Of a DNA stretch of 64,000 bases, positions 16,809 through 26,354 are shown piece by piece (positions within the stretch are counted from its first letter, which is position 1; each line of letters opens with the position of its first letter). A model generated the notes under the pieces. The model was not told where the DNA came from, searched no databases, and saw only the letters and a program-made list of their open reading frames with translations. Source of the stretch: Chloroflexota bacterium. Its GTDB lineage: Bacteria > Chloroflexota > Anaerolineae > Anaerolineales > Villigracilaceae. The translations under genes were made by a program, and so were the position numbers. The stretch covers positions 248,001 to 312,000 of the forward strand of contig JACPYX010000007.1 of the NCBI GenBank assembly GCA_016195815.1, written 5' to 3'.

Positions 16809-18127
16809 AGAATATCGGGCGCGCCCTCGTGGCACTTCTGATTTTTGGCGGATTGTTCGGCTCCCTGGTAAGCGGCGCGGCTTTCTATTCGCGCTTGCTG
16901 TATCTCGGCTTGCTGCTCTTCGCTGTCTCCTGGCTGTGGGTTGCCATAGTTGCCCGCTCCTTGCGTTTCACCCGCCAGGCGGAATTTTGGCGCGCCAGCG
17001 TCGGCGACATTTTCAAAGAACAATATGAAGTGAAAAACACAAGTTATCTTTCTGCCCTGTGGGTGGAAGTGTATAACCAGATGTCTCTGCCAACAGCTTC
17101 CGGCTCGCGGCTTTTGACTCGTATCCGGCCGCGCGAAAAACAATCCTATGTGGCCCGCACCTGGCTGACGCGGCGCGGTGGCTTTCCGCTTGGGCCGACT
17201 TTACTGGTAGTGTCTGACCCGCTCGGACTCTTCCGAATCCAGAAAAGATATCCGGCAGAAAAATCGCTCATCATCTTGCCAATGATTTTCCCGATCACGA
17301 CTTTTCTTTCGCCGCCCGGACTTTTACCCGGCGGACAAGTTATCCGCCGCAAGACAATGGATATTACGCCGCACGCGGCGGGCGTGCGTGAATACGTCCC
17401 GGGCGATGCAATGAAGCGCATTCACTGGCCCACCTCGGCGCGGCGCGGCCAGTTGATGGTCAAGGAATTCGAGCAGGACCCGCAGGCCGAAGTCTGGATT
17501 TTCCTCGACGCGCAACAAAAAGTACAGGCGCAGAAATCCTTCGAGACGCCAGCGATGCCGCTCGAAAATTTGCTCTTCAGCCGCAAACCAAAATTGACTC
17601 TGCCGCCCTCCACGCTCGAATATGAAATCAGCATCGCGGCCTCGCTGGCGCATTATTTCATCGAACACAAACGCGCCGTCGGTCTCGTCATGCAAGACCG
17701 CGCCTACAACATGATCTCCGCCGAGCGAAGCGAGCGCCAGGAAAATAAAATTCTCGAAACGCTGGCTTTTCTCGAAGGCAAAGGCAATCTCTCCATCGCG
17801 GCGCTGGTCGGCGCGCAGGCGCGTCAATTGCCGCAAGGCTCCAGCGTCATCCTCGTCACGCCCGCTGTCTCGCTCGATGTAATTCTCGCGGCCGATGATT
17901 TACAGCGGCGCAATTTACATCCAGTTGTTGTCTTGCTGGCGGCTGAATCTTTCGATGGGCCGCGCGGCAGCGATAAACTGGCCTTTCAATTGAAGGAACA
18001 GCGCGTGCCGGTCTGTCTTATCTATTGCGATGCTGATCTGGCGCAAACCCTTTCCGCTTTTTCTTCCAGCAACTTTTCTCAGGACTTGACCACATGGCAA
18101 AGACCAGTGTTATCACACTTGACTTAA
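16805..18127 (+). CDS. DUF58 domain-containing protein
   Basis: Membrane-anchored partner of MoxR with unknown biochemical role. Two hydrophobic segments lie near the N-terminus (about residues 8-30 and 33-52: LVALLIFGGLFGSLVSGAAF and LLYLGLLLFAVSWLWV). The DUF58 signature region follows in the middle: DITPHAAGVREYVPGDAMKR, then IHWPTSARRGQLMVKEFEQD. The 440 residues fit the family. The start overlaps moxR by 4 bp and the 3' end overlaps the MBL gene by 34 bp, so the three genes are tightly coupled. The usual third partner, a transglutaminase-like protein, is absent and replaced here by a metallo-hydrolase. Confidence 0.9.
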   Translation: MKNIGRALVALLIFGGLFGSLVSGAAFYSRLLYLGLLLFAVSWLWVAIVARSLRFTRQAEFWRASVGDIFKEQYEVKNTSYLSALWVEVYNQMSLPTASGSRLLTRIRPREKQSYVARTWLTRRGGFPLGPTLLVVSDPLGLFRIQKRYPAEKSLIILPMIFPITTFLSPPGLLPGGQVIRRKTMDITPHAAGVREYVPGDAMKRIHWPTSARRGQLMVKEFEQDPQAEVWIFLDAQQKVQAQKSFETPAMPLENLLFSRKPKLTLPPSTLEYEISIAASLAHYFIEHKRAVGLVMQDRAYNMISAERSERQENKILETLAFLEGKGNLSIAALVGAQARQLPQGSSVILVTPAVSLDVILAADDLQRRNLHPVVVLLAAESFDGPRGSDKLAFQLKEQRVPVCLIYCDADLAQTLSAFSSSNFSQDLTTWQRPVLSHLT

Positions 18128-18999
18128 ATTTTCAGGGCCAGACGCAAGCCATCGCGTCGTATCTCATTCGACACTCAAGCGGCGCGATCTTAATTGAAAG
18201 CGGACCCGGCTCGACTCTTTCTGGACTTCAAGCGGGCCTCACGGCAAACGGCTTGCGCGTGTCTGACGTCACTCACGTCCTGTTGACGCACATTCATCTT
18301 GATCATGCCGGCGCGGCGGGATGGCTGGCAAAACAAGGCGCACAGATTTACGTCCACCCGGTCGGCGCGCCGCACATGCTCAACCCGGAAAAGTTGATTG
18401 CGTCTGCCACGCGCATCTACGGCGACAAGATGCAAACGCTGTGGGGTGAGTTCCTGCCCGTGCCGCAGAATCAACTCAAAGTCCCGAACGACGCGGAAGA
18501 GATCGTCATCGGCAATTTGAAATTCATCCCGATTAACACGCCCGGTCACGCCGAGCATCATTATTCCTATATTTTTGAAGATGTGTGTTTCAGCGGCGAC
18601 GTGGGCGGAGTCAGAATCCCCGGCTATCCATATTTGCGCGTGCCGATGCCGCCGCCTGAATTGCATTTTGCAAAATGGCGTGAGAGCGTGGCTCGTTTGA
18701 AAAAAGAAAAATTTGCGCGCATCGCCCCGACTCATTTTGGAATCTTCAATGACCCCGACTGGCATTTGCGCGAAGTCGAAAAAAGTTTGGATGCCGCTGA
18801 AGGCTGGCTCGAAAAAGTGATGCCGTCCGCGCCGCAAGTGGACGAGATGAAGCATATGTTCGGCGAATGGATGACGGAGCAAAGCCGCCAGCAGGGCTTG
18901 AGCGCCGAAGCGGTGAAGGCCTACGATTTGGCGAACCCGCTGGGCATGTCGGTGGATGGGTTGTTGCGGTATTGGAAGAAAGTCAGGATGGCGGCGTAG
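18094..18999 (+). CDS. MBL-fold metallo-hydrolase
   Basis: Metallo-beta-lactamase-fold hydrolase of 301 residues; substrate unknown. The metal site is visible as LLTHIHLDHAGAAGWL (HxHxDH), the later His in NTPGHAEHHY, the Asp in CFSGDVGG, and the His in IAPTHFGIF. This binuclear zinc or iron set is complete. The C-terminal 80 residues form a helical extension (WHLREVEKSLDAAEGWLEKV). The start at 18094 lies inside the 3' end of the DUF58 gene; the N-terminus TSVITLDLNFQG fits the first strand of the fold. A 118-bp spacer follows before argF, with an inverted repeat TCACGC/GCGTGA at 19044-19060 that lacks a T-run. Confidence 0.9.
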   Translation: MAKTSVITLDLNFQGQTQAIASYLIRHSSGAILIESGPGSTLSGLQAGLTANGLRVSDVTHVLLTHIHLDHAGAAGWLAKQGAQIYVHPVGAPHMLNPEKLIASATRIYGDKMQTLWGEFLPVPQNQLKVPNDAEEIVIGNLKFIPINTPGHAEHHYSYIFEDVCFSGDVGGVRIPGYPYLRVPMPPPELHFAKWRESVARLKKEKFARIAPTHFGIFNDPDWHLREVEKSLDAAEGWLEKVMPSAPQVDEMKHMFGEWMTEQSRQQGLSAEAVKAYDLANPLGMSVDGLLRYWKKVRMAA

Positions 19000-19117
19000 C
19001 GCTGATTTTCGACTATCGAATATCGGCTTTTGCCAGACGTATGTCACGCGTAAGGCGTGATGCTTGAAACATGGCAGAAATGCCTGTTCACGATATACTC
19101 ACTTTCAAGGAGATGTT

Positions 19118-20041
19118 ATGAATCATTTTCTCGCGATTTCGGATTTATCCTCTTCCGAAGTTCAGAACCTGCTCGATCTTGCTGTTCGTTTGAAAAAGGA
19201 ATATTTCGAGAAGGGCAATCCACCGATCTTCAAAGGCAAAGTGCTGGGTATGATCTTCCAGAAACCCAGCCTGCGCACGCGCGTCTCGTTCGACATGGCC
19301 ATGCGCCATTGCGGCGGCGATGCCTTGTATCTCTCGCCGAACGAAATCGGCCTCGGCAAGCGCGAATCTATCGCGGACGTGGCGCGGGTTTTATCGGGCT
19401 ATGTCCAGGCTTTGATGGCGCGCGTCTTCGAGCATGAGCACGTATTGGAGTTGGCGAAGTGGTCATCCATCCCGGTGGTCAACGGCTTGAGCGATTATAA
19501 CCATCCCTGCCAGGGCATGGCCGATGCGCTGACTATTCAGGAAAAGTTCGGAAAGAAAAAAGGACTCAACGTCACGTTCGTGGGCGATGGAAACAACGTG
19601 GCTGTTTCGCTGATGCACGTCTCTGCAAAACTTGGCTGGAATTTCACGCTTGCCAGCCCGGAAGGTTATGATTTGAATCTGAAAGCCATTGAAGTTGCGA
19701 AGAATATCGCGAAGGAAACGGGAAGCAAGTTATCTTTCCTGCGCGATCCGCACGATGCCGTCAAAGGCGCGCATGTGATCTACACCGATACATGGACTTC
19801 GATGGGGCAGGAGGAAGAAACCGCCAAACGCGAGAAAGTCTTCCCGCCGTATCAGGTCAACGCCAAACTGGTCAGCGAAGCGGACAAGGATGTGATCGTA
19901 ATGCACTGTCTGCCCGCGCACCGCAATCACGAGTTGACGGATGACGTGGCGGATGGTCCGCATTCGGTGATCTTCCCGCAGGCGCATAATCGTCTCCACG
20001 CGCAGAAGGCGATTTTGGCCAGATTGTTTGGCGTGGCGTAG
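19118..20041 (+). CDS. argF: Ornithine carbamoyltransferase
   Basis: Forms citrulline from ornithine and carbamoyl phosphate (arginine synthesis), or the reverse in catabolism. It has 307 residues. The carbamoyl-phosphate loop is KPSLRTRVSF (the more usual form is S-T-R-T-R). GDALYLSPNEIGLGKRESI, NGLSDYNHPCQGMADALT and VMHCLPAHRNHELTDDV are the ornithine-enzyme signatures. I start at ATG 19118 because AAGGAG lies 5 nt upstream; a TATACT box at 19094-19099 would start transcription about 12 nt before the ATG. The next gene is ornithine aminotransferase, so the pair handles ornithine. Confidence 0.94.
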   Translation: MNHFLAISDLSSSEVQNLLDLAVRLKKEYFEKGNPPIFKGKVLGMIFQKPSLRTRVSFDMAMRHCGGDALYLSPNEIGLGKRESIADVARVLSGYVQALMARVFEHEHVLELAKWSSIPVVNGLSDYNHPCQGMADALTIQEKFGKKKGLNVTFVGDGNNVAVSLMHVSAKLGWNFTLASPEGYDLNLKAIEVAKNIAKETGSKLSFLRDPHDAVKGAHVIYTDTWTSMGQEEETAKREKVFPPYQVNAKLVSEADKDVIVMHCLPAHRNHELTDDVADGPHSVIFPQAHNRLHAQKAILARLFGVA

Positions 20042-20048
20042 GCTCCAC

Positions 20049-20131
20049 GTCATTGCGAGGAGCGTCGCGCTGACTGGTGAAGCCGCGTCGAAGCGGAGAT
20101 TGCTTCGGGCAAAGAACGCCCTCGCAACGAC
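20049..20131. repeat. GTCATTGCGAGG-type palindromic repeat between argF and rocD
   Basis: GTCATTGCGAGG (20049-20060) and CCTCGCAACGAC (20120-20131) form imperfect inverted ends of an 83-bp GC-rich element that contains AGATTGCTTCGGGC-type internal sequence. This short element family recurs in many environmental bacterial genomes. It fills the argF-rocD spacer. Confidence 0.75.
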
Positions 20132-20157
20132 ATAACATTATTAATGAGGATGGATTG

Positions 20158-21360
20158 ATGAATACACAGGATTACATTGCTTTAGAGGAAAAGTACGGCG
20201 CGCATAATTATCATCCGCTGGATGTGGTCATCACACGTGGCGAAGGGGTGTGGGTTTATGACGTGGACGGAAAGAAATATTTAGATTGTTTATCGGCTTA
20301 TTCCGCTCTGAATCAGGGACACGTTCATCCCCAAATTCTGAACGCCTTGCTGGAACAAGCAAAGAAAATCACTTTGACTTCCCGCGCCTTCCGCAACGAC
20401 CAATTGCCCTTGCTTTATAAAGAATTATCCGAGATGACCGGCTACGATATGTCCCTGCCAATGAACAGCGGGGCGGAAGCGGTCGAGACGGCAGTCAAAC
20501 TTGTCCGCAAGTGGGCATATCGAGTCAAAGGTGTGCCGCGCCACCAGGCCGAGATCATCACCGCCGCCGGAAATTTCCATGGGCGGACGACAACCATCGT
20601 CTCATTCTCGACCGAGCCATCCTACCGCGACGACTTCGGCCCGTTCACGCCCGGATTTATCACTGTGCCTTACGGTGACGCGTCCGCGATTGAAAAAGCA
20701 ATCACAAAAAACACCGCGGCAGTTTTGCTTGAACCGATTCAAGGCGAAGGCGGAGTCATTATCCCGCCTGCGGGTTATTTGAAGAAGGTTGCCGAGATAT
20801 GCAGAAAGAATAATGTGTTGTTCGCGGCGGACGAAATCCAAACCGGGTTGGGGCGCACCGGAAAATTGTTTGCCTGTGAATACGAAGGCGTCCGCCCCGA
20901 CATTGTCATTGTTGGGAAAGCATTAGCCGGAGGCTTTTATCCGGTCTCCGCGATTCTGGCGGATAAATCCATTCTCGGTTTGTTCACGCCTGGCGAGCAC
21001 GGCTCGACCTTCGGCGGGAATCCGCTGGCGGCGGCTGTGGCGCGCGCCGCGCTGGCCGTGATCCGCGACGAGAAACTGGCCGAGCGGGCTGAAAAGATGG
21101 GTACATATTTTATGGAACAGTTGGCCGAGATTCCGAGCCCGCACGTGAAGGAAGTGCGCGGCAAGGGGTTGCTGATCGGCGTCGAACTAAAACCGTCCGC
21201 GGGTGGGGCGCGTCGCTTCTGCGAGGCGATGCAAAAGAAAGGCATACTCGCCAAAGAGACACATGAGAATGTCATCCGTTTTGCGCCGCCGCTTATTATA
21301 GAAAAAGATACGATTGATTGGGCGCTTCCATCTGTCAGGGAAGTGTTGAATATGAAGTAA
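20158..21360 (+). CDS. rocD: Ornithine aminotransferase
   Basis: PLP enzyme moving the delta-amino group of ornithine to 2-oxoglutarate, giving glutamate semialdehyde. It has 400 residues. The N-terminus [20 protein letters not shown] matches ornithine-oxo-acid transaminases; [38 protein letters not shown] and [13 protein letters not shown] line the cofactor site, and the Schiff-base lysine is in [14 protein letters not shown]. The ATG at 20158 has GAGGATGG upstream; it follows a repeat element. The family also contains acetylornithine aminotransferases, but the N-terminus and the [10 protein letters not shown]-like [15 protein letters not shown] favour ornithine. Confidence 0.92.
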   Translation: MNTQDYIALEEKYGAHNYHPLDVVITRGEGVWVYDVDGKKYLDCLSAYSALNQGHVHPQILNALLEQAKKITLTSRAFRNDQLPLLYKELSEMTGYDMSLPMNSGAEAVETAVKLVRKWAYRVKGVPRHQAEIITAAGNFHGRTTTIVSFSTEPSYRDDFGPFTPGFITVPYGDASAIEKAITKNTAAVLLEPIQGEGGVIIPPAGYLKKVAEICRKNNVLFAADEIQTGLGRTGKLFACEYEGVRPDIVIVGKALAGGFYPVSAILADKSILGLFTPGEHGSTFGGNPLAAAVARAALAVIRDEKLAERAEKMGTYFMEQLAEIPSPHVKEVRGKGLLIGVELKPSAGGARRFCEAMQKKGILAKETHENVIRFAPPLIIEKDTIDWALPSVREVLNMK

Positions 21361-21366
21361 TTTTTT

Positions 21367-21448
21367 CCCTCACCTGTCCTCACCTGCACTTGCGCCAGGT
21401 GCAAGTGTCGGACACCCTCTCCCATCGGGAGAGGGAAAGGGATGAGGG
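21367..21448. repeat. CCCTCA...TGAGGG repeat between rocD and ald
   Basis: Inverted ends CCCTCA (21367-21372) and TGAGGG (21443-21448) enclose a perfect hairpin CCCTCTCCC/GGGAGAGGG (21415-21423 with 21427-21435) and a second palindrome CACTTG/CAAGTG. This is the widespread CCCTCTCCC-hairpin repeat family. It may also slow or end rocD transcription, but no T-run follows. Confidence 0.75.
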
Positions 21449-21462
21449 AGTCGGAGGGCACT

Positions 21463-22563
21463 ATGAATATTGGAATTCCAAAAGAGCGCCGCCCGTTCGA
21501 GTTTCGCGTGGGGTTATCGCCCGCAGGCGTGGAAATACTCGTCCAAAACGGGCACAAGGTTTTCGTCGAGCATGAAGCGGGCGTGATGGTGGGCTTCAGT
21601 GACTCGGAGTACGAAAAGGCCGGCGCGCGTCTGGCCTACTCAACCGAGGAGGTCATTGGCCGCGCAGATCTGTTACTTAAAGTGGCGCGGCCGATGCAGG
21701 AGGAATTGAACTGGCTTCAGCCGGGTTCCATCCTGACCGGCTTTCTGCATCTTGCATCAGCAAGGCAGGATAAGATCAATGTCTTGCTGGAAAGAAAAGT
21801 CACAGCCATCGCTTATGAACAGATTACCGCGCCTGACGGCTCGCTGCCTGTTTTGCGGCCGTTCAGCCAAATCGGCGGAGCCATGGCGGCGCAGATCGCG
21901 GCGCGCCTGCTTCAAAACAATTGGGGCGGCAAAGGCATTTTGATGGGCGGCGTGCCCGGCGTGCCGCCTGCGGAAATTGTCATCCTTGGCGCAGGCGTTG
22001 TCGGAACATACGCAACTCAAATGTTCCTCGGCATGGGTGCTCATGTTACGATCATTGATCAAAGCTTGGCGGCGCTCCAGCACATTTGGGATCGCTTCCC
22101 GAATATCGTGACCATGCTTTCGACCAGGCGTAATATTGAACGCTCGGTCGCCTATGCGGATGTAGTTGTCGGCGCGGTGTTGAGTTCCGGGCAACGCACG
22201 CCGATCCTGGTCACGCGCGAAATGGTGCGCTCGATGAAGCCGCGCTCTGTCATCATGGATGTCAGCATTGATGAAGGAGGCTGCGTTGAAACATCGCGCC
22301 CAACCACGCACGAACACCCGGTTTACATCGAAGAAGGCATTCTTCATTATTGTGTACCGAATATGCCGGGCGCGGTGGCCCGCACCGCTACTCACGCTTT
22401 CGTGAATGCGGCCATGCCTTACATTACAGAGATTGCCGCGCTTGGCCCCGATGCCGTCTTGAATATTCCGTCTATCGAAGCTGCGGTCAATACGCATAAT
22501 GGCGAGAACAGGCATCTCGCCCGCCTGACTGGCGGCAGGGAGGTGGATGATGGATTGGACTAG
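21463..22563 (+). CDS. ald: Alanine dehydrogenase
   Basis: NAD-dependent oxidative deamination of L-alanine to pyruvate and ammonia, reversible; 366 residues. The N-terminus MNIGIPKERRPFEFRVGLSP has the substrate-binding Arg and Lys region; KVARPMQEE and GFLHLASARQ follow. The NAD motif is VILGAGVVGTYATQMFLGMGA, and the closing region is VSIDEGGCVETSRPTTHEHP. The ATG at 21463 has GGAGGG 5 nt upstream, just after a repeat element. The 3' end overlaps the CoA-transferase gene by 14-17 bp. The related proton-translocating transhydrogenase alpha subunit is less likely given the full-length Ald signature. Confidence 0.93.
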   Translation: MNIGIPKERRPFEFRVGLSPAGVEILVQNGHKVFVEHEAGVMVGFSDSEYEKAGARLAYSTEEVIGRADLLLKVARPMQEELNWLQPGSILTGFLHLASARQDKINVLLERKVTAIAYEQITAPDGSLPVLRPFSQIGGAMAAQIAARLLQNNWGGKGILMGGVPGVPPAEIVILGAGVVGTYATQMFLGMGAHVTIIDQSLAALQHIWDRFPNIVTMLSTRRNIERSVAYADVVVGAVLSSGQRTPILVTREMVRSMKPRSVIMDVSIDEGGCVETSRPTTHEHPVYIEEGILHYCVPNMPGAVARTATHAFVNAAMPYITEIAALGPDAVLNIPSIEAAVNTHNGENRHLARLTGGREVDDGLD

Positions 22564-23860
22564 CCAATACAAATCGCGCGTGGTCAGCGCACACGAAGCC
22601 GTCAAGGCGATCAAATCGAACAGCCGCATCTTTCTGACCGGGAACGTGTCGGTGCCCCAGAAGACGCTGGCAGCCTTGGTTGAATACGCTCCCAATCTCA
22701 CCAACGTGGAAATCTGCCAGGCGTTGACGATTGGCGGGGTTGATTATGTCAAGCCGGAAATGGACGGGCATTTGCGCGTGAACACCATGTTCATCAGCGG
22801 CAATGTCCGCAAAGCGGTGCAGGAAGGCCGGGCCGATTTTACGCCGGTGCTACTCTCAGAATTTCCGCTGCTGTTCAAGCGCGGCATTCTCCCATTGGAC
22901 GCGGCTTTGATCCATGTGTCTGTGCCGGATGAACATGGCTTTTGCAGCCTGGGTGTGGAAGTGGGTCTGACAAAATCTGCGGCGGAATCAGCGAAGGTCA
23001 TCATCGCCGAAGTCAACGAACAGATGCCGCGCACGCTGGGCGATTCGTTCATTCATGTCAGCCGTCTGAATTACATCGTGCCGGCCAATTATCCAATTCC
23101 CGAAATGGCGATGGGCGAAGAAGGCGACATGGATGTTGTCGAAAAGATTGCAGGCCATATCGCCGAATTGATTCCCGACGGCGCGACCATGCAAATGGGC
23201 ATCGGCGCCATCCCCGACGCGGTCTTGAAATACCTGCTCAACAAAAAAGATCTCGGCATCCACAGCGAACTCTTTTCAGACGGCGTAATTGAACTCGTCG
23301 AGCGCGGCGTGTTGACCAGCGCGCGCAAGAGCCTGCATCCAGGCAAGATCGTGGCTGGATTCATTCTCGGCACAAAGAGGCTTTACGATTGGGTGGATGA
23401 TAACCCGCTCATCGAACTGCATCGCACGGAATACATCAACGACCCGTTCGTGATCGCGCAGAACGAGCGCATGGTCGCCATCAATTCGGCTATTGAGGTG
23501 GATCTCACAGGCCAGGTCTGCGCCGACAGCATCGGCCCCAAATTCTATAGCGGCATCGGCGGACAAATTGATTTTATTTATGGCGCGTCGCGTTCAAAAG
23601 GCGGCGTTCCGATCATCGCGCTGCCAAGCACGACCATACTCAGAGACGGCACGCAGTTGAGCCGCATCGTGTGCATGTTGAAACAGGGCGCAGGCGTTGT
23701 CACTGGCCGCAACCATGTTCATTACGTCGTCACCGAATATGGCGTGGCCGATCTGTACGGCAAGACCATTCGTCAGCGCGCGCAGCAACTGATTAACATC
23801 GCCCATCCCGATTTTAGAAAAGATTTGGAAAAGCAGGCGCGGGAATTGCATTTTATGTAA
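22550..23860 (+). CDS. Acyl-CoA:carboxylate CoA-transferase (4-hydroxybutyrate/acetyl-CoA hydrolase-transferase family)
   Basis: Transfers CoA between acetyl-CoA-like donors and carboxylates such as 4-hydroxybutyrate, succinate or butyrate. It has 436 residues. Family landmarks are VPDEHGFCSLGVEVG, GATMQMGIGAIPDAVL, GGQIDFIYGASRSKGG and VVTEYGVADLYGKT, the last containing the likely catalytic glutamate. GGGAGG at 22538-22543 is 6 nt before ATG 22550, so I prefer it to ATG 22547. The overlap with ald suggests coupled translation and a possible role in amino-acid fermentation. The exact acid substrate cannot be told by eye. Confidence 0.88.
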   Translation: MDWTSQYKSRVVSAHEAVKAIKSNSRIFLTGNVSVPQKTLAALVEYAPNLTNVEICQALTIGGVDYVKPEMDGHLRVNTMFISGNVRKAVQEGRADFTPVLLSEFPLLFKRGILPLDAALIHVSVPDEHGFCSLGVEVGLTKSAAESAKVIIAEVNEQMPRTLGDSFIHVSRLNYIVPANYPIPEMAMGEEGDMDVVEKIAGHIAELIPDGATMQMGIGAIPDAVLKYLLNKKDLGIHSELFSDGVIELVERGVLTSARKSLHPGKIVAGFILGTKRLYDWVDDNPLIELHRTEYINDPFVIAQNERMVAINSAIEVDLTGQVCADSIGPKFYSGIGGQIDFIYGASRSKGGVPIIALPSTTILRDGTQLSRIVCMLKQGAGVVTGRNHVHYVVTEYGVADLYGKTIRQRAQQLINIAHPDFRKDLEKQARELHFM

Positions 23861-23882
23861 TTCCCGACAATCAAAAGTTTAC

Positions 23883-23911
23883 AAAAGCCCGGCCGAAAAG
23901 TCGGGCTTTTT
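23883..23911 (+). terminator. Terminator after the CoA-transferase gene
   Basis: AAAAGCCCG (23883-23891) pairs with CGGGCTTTT (23902-23910) and is followed by T, with poly-T contained in the right arm. It ends the argF-rocD-ald-CoA-transferase group. Confidence 0.8.
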
Positions 23912-23978
23912 GCACAACTTCCTTCTCCAAACCGTGTTTCTGTTTCGTGATATAACTACGAACTTGGAAGGAACTATT

Positions 23979-25418
23979 ATGTCTCGTAACGCAAAAATTG
24001 TTGCAACCATTGGCCCTGCCAGCCAGAATGAAGAAGTACTCGAGCGATTGATCCGCGCCGGAATGAACGTGGCGCGCATGAACTTTTCGCATGGCACGCA
24101 GGCAGAACATGCGGCGCATATCGCCACCATCCGCGCCATCTCCGAGCGGGTGGGACAAGCCGTCGGCATTTTGCAGGATTTGCAAGGTCCCAAGATCCGC
24201 GTGGGCGAATTGCCTGCGCCGATCCAGTTATCCGAAGGCGAGACGGTCTATTTGTTCGCGACCGGTACGAAGCCGCCGGACGGCGACGGACAAAGAATCC
24301 CAGTGGATTTTCGCCAGCTCTTCGATTCGTGCCGGACCTCGGACCGGCTCCTGCTCGATGATGGCCGCCTCACGCTGGAAGTTGTCTCCGTCAAAGGCCG
24401 CGACACCCTGACCGCCAGGGTAATTGTCGGCGGGATATTGACGTCGCATAAAGGGATCAACCTGCCGGGTGTGCGGCTTCGCATCGCGGGCTTCACCGAA
24501 AAAGACGAAGCCGATCTGGCCTTTGGCATTTCGCAAAATGTGGATGCGGTCGCCATTTCTTTCGTCCGCTCGGCGGATGATGTAAAGAAAGTCCGCTATG
24601 CGATGCAGAGATTTTCAAACGGCAAACGACTTCCGCTTTTGATCGCCAAGCTGGAAAAACCGGAGGCCATTGATCACCTCGATTCCATTTTAGATAATGT
24701 GGATGGCGTGATGGTGGCGCGCGGCGACCTCGGCGTGGAACTTCCGCCGGAGCAGGTGCCCGCCTTGCAGAAACTCATCATCAGCAAAGCCAATGCGCGC
24801 GCCAAACTGGTCATCACTGCCACGCAGATGTTGGAGTCGATGATCATGAATCCGCTGCCCACGCGGGCTGAGGCATCAGATGTTGCCAACGCTATCTTTG
24901 ACGGGACCGACGCGGTCATGTTGTCGGCAGAATCGGCTTCGGGAAAATATCCGGTTGAGGCGGTGCAGATGATGGACCGCATCGTGCGCGAAGCGGAGAG
25001 TCACTTCGATGAGTGGGGCAAGCATTTCGCCGCGGTGAATGGGTTTGAAGCGAGCGACGCGGCTTCGATGGCGCGCGCCGCGCAAGCGCTTGCCAACGAT
25101 AAAAATGTCACGGCGGTGGCATGTTTTACCACGCAGGGACAGACCGCCTGGCTGATGTCAAAGATCAGGCCGCGCGTGCCGATCATGGCTTTCACGCCGG
25201 ACGATGTGACGTATCGCCGGCTGGCATTTTTGTGGGGCGTGCGTCCCCAGCGCGTGCCGTTCGCCAATTCATTGGAGGAAATGCTGGGCTACGTTGATTC
25301 GGCCTTGATGCGCTCGGAAGTTGTGCAATCCGGCGATCAGGTCGTGCTGGTATGCGGCTTCCCGGTGGGAGCTGTGCGTCCGCCGAACATGGCGTTGTTG
25401 CATACCGTTGGAGAATAA
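23979..25418 (+). CDS. pyk: Pyruvate kinase
   Basis: Converts phosphoenolpyruvate and ADP to pyruvate and ATP; 479 residues, full length with the C-terminal domain. Signatures: RNAKIVATIGPAS at the N-terminus, GMNVARMNFSHG, ILQDLQGPKIRVGEL, the catalytic lysine in LLIAKLEKPEAIDHLD, GVMVARGDLGVELPPE, and TATQMLESMIMNPLPTRAE. The start ATG 23979 has GGAAGGA upstream; in-frame upstream codons are not of family type. It stands alone between a terminator and a convergent transporter gene. A later pyruvate phosphate dikinase gene could run the reverse reaction. Confidence 0.96.
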   Translation: MSRNAKIVATIGPASQNEEVLERLIRAGMNVARMNFSHGTQAEHAAHIATIRAISERVGQAVGILQDLQGPKIRVGELPAPIQLSEGETVYLFATGTKPPDGDGQRIPVDFRQLFDSCRTSDRLLLDDGRLTLEVVSVKGRDTLTARVIVGGILTSHKGINLPGVRLRIAGFTEKDEADLAFGISQNVDAVAISFVRSADDVKKVRYAMQRFSNGKRLPLLIAKLEKPEAIDHLDSILDNVDGVMVARGDLGVELPPEQVPALQKLIISKANARAKLVITATQMLESMIMNPLPTRAEASDVANAIFDGTDAVMLSAESASGKYPVEAVQMMDRIVREAESHFDEWGKHFAAVNGFEASDAASMARAAQALANDKNVTAVACFTTQGQTAWLMSKIRPRVPIMAFTPDDVTYRRLAFLWGVRPQRVPFANSLEEMLGYVDSALMRSEVVQSGDQVVLVCGFPVGAVRPPNMALLHTVGE

Positions 25419-25420
25419 TC

Positions 25421-25466
25421 CACGCGAATTTTTTGCCACGAGTTACACGAATTTTCACGGATTTAT
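25421..25466. repeat. CACGAATT-type repeat between pyk and the convergent EamA gene
   Basis: CCACGAGTTACACGAATTTT and TCACGGATTTA are the GCCACGAATTACACGAATT motif common as scattered short repeats in environmental bacteria. It fills the whole 44-bp spacer and reaches the last codons of the convergent gene. Confidence 0.6.
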
Positions 25467-26344
25467 TTTTTTTCCGTTGAAGAAATCACCAGTCCAATCC
25501 CGATCAACACGCCGCCGAACATAAACAGCGGCGTGATTTTTTCTCCAAGAAAGACCGCGCCGAGAATTGTGCCGACAACGGGCTGCGCGAAAAACGTCAG
25601 CGAGGCCAGGGCGGCTGGCAATTCGGCAAAAGCATAATTCCAGAGAAACATGGCGATGGCTGTCGAGATGATCCCCAGAAAAAGAATCCCCCCGATAATA
25701 CCGGGCGTGATCATGCCCAAGCCTTGAGACTTTATTTCCAATGCGCCGAATAAAATACTTGAAGGCAGTCCGCCTGCCAGCATGATTGCAGTGGAAGTGA
25801 TGACATCCGTGTTCTGTGTCACTTTGCGGACCAGCACCGAATACAATGCCCAGGTCAATGCGGCGGCGATCAGACTCATGTTCCCCCAAAACAGTGCAGG
25901 CGATAGTTCCGCGCTGCGCGGGTCAATCACGGCGATTACGCCAAGTGTGGAAATAATCAATGCGACGATGCGGCGCGCGGTGGTTTTTTCGCCCAGCAAA
26001 AAAGGCGCGAAAAGCAAAATGAAAGCAGGGGTGGCCGAAGTCACGAGCGAGCCGTTGGACGCGGTGGAAAGTTTTGTGCCAACGAATTGGAATCCGAGTG
26101 AGACGCCGTATCCCACCACGCCGACCAAAAAGATTTGCCAAATTTGAGTCCGCGTGAGATTGGCTTTTGGCCGCAAAACGATGGCGACGGCCAGCGCGAT
26201 AATTCCCAGCAGGAGGCGCGCTGTGAGCAATGCAAAAGGCGGAACAACTTCAAGCACCACTTTGCTGACAACGTACATGCCGCCCCAGATGGATGCCGCA
26301 CTGAGTCCGGCGAGCAGGCCGATCAAGGCGTGTTTGGTTTGCAT
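25463..26344 (-). CDS. EamA/DMT-family transporter
   Basis: Predicted inner-membrane exporter or permease with ten transmembrane helices in two EamA repeats; 293 residues. Each half shows the pattern of hydrophobic segments (for example HALIGLLAGLSAASIWGGMY and FWGNMSLIAAALTWALYSVL). The second-half motif ALASLTFFAQPVVGTILGAV is typical of the family. I start at ATG 26344, because the longer form adds 15 non-hydrophobic residues and because a TATAAT box ends 10 nt before this ATG, leaving a leader of only 3-4 nt. The substrate is unknown; family members export amino acids or metabolites. Confidence 0.88.
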   Translation of the reverse strand: MQTKHALIGLLAGLSAASIWGGMYVVSKVVLEVVPPFALLTARLLLGIIALAVAIVLRPKANLTRTQIWQIFLVGVVGYGVSLGFQFVGTKLSTASNGSLVTSATPAFILLFAPFLLGEKTTARRIVALIISTLGVIAVIDPRSAELSPALFWGNMSLIAAALTWALYSVLVRKVTQNTDVITSTAIMLAGGLPSSILFGALEIKSQGLGMITPGIIGGILFLGIISTAIAMFLWNYAFAELPAALASLTFFAQPVVGTILGAVFLGEKITPLFMFGGVLIGIGLVISSTEKK

Positions 26345-26354
26345 AATGGGGCTG

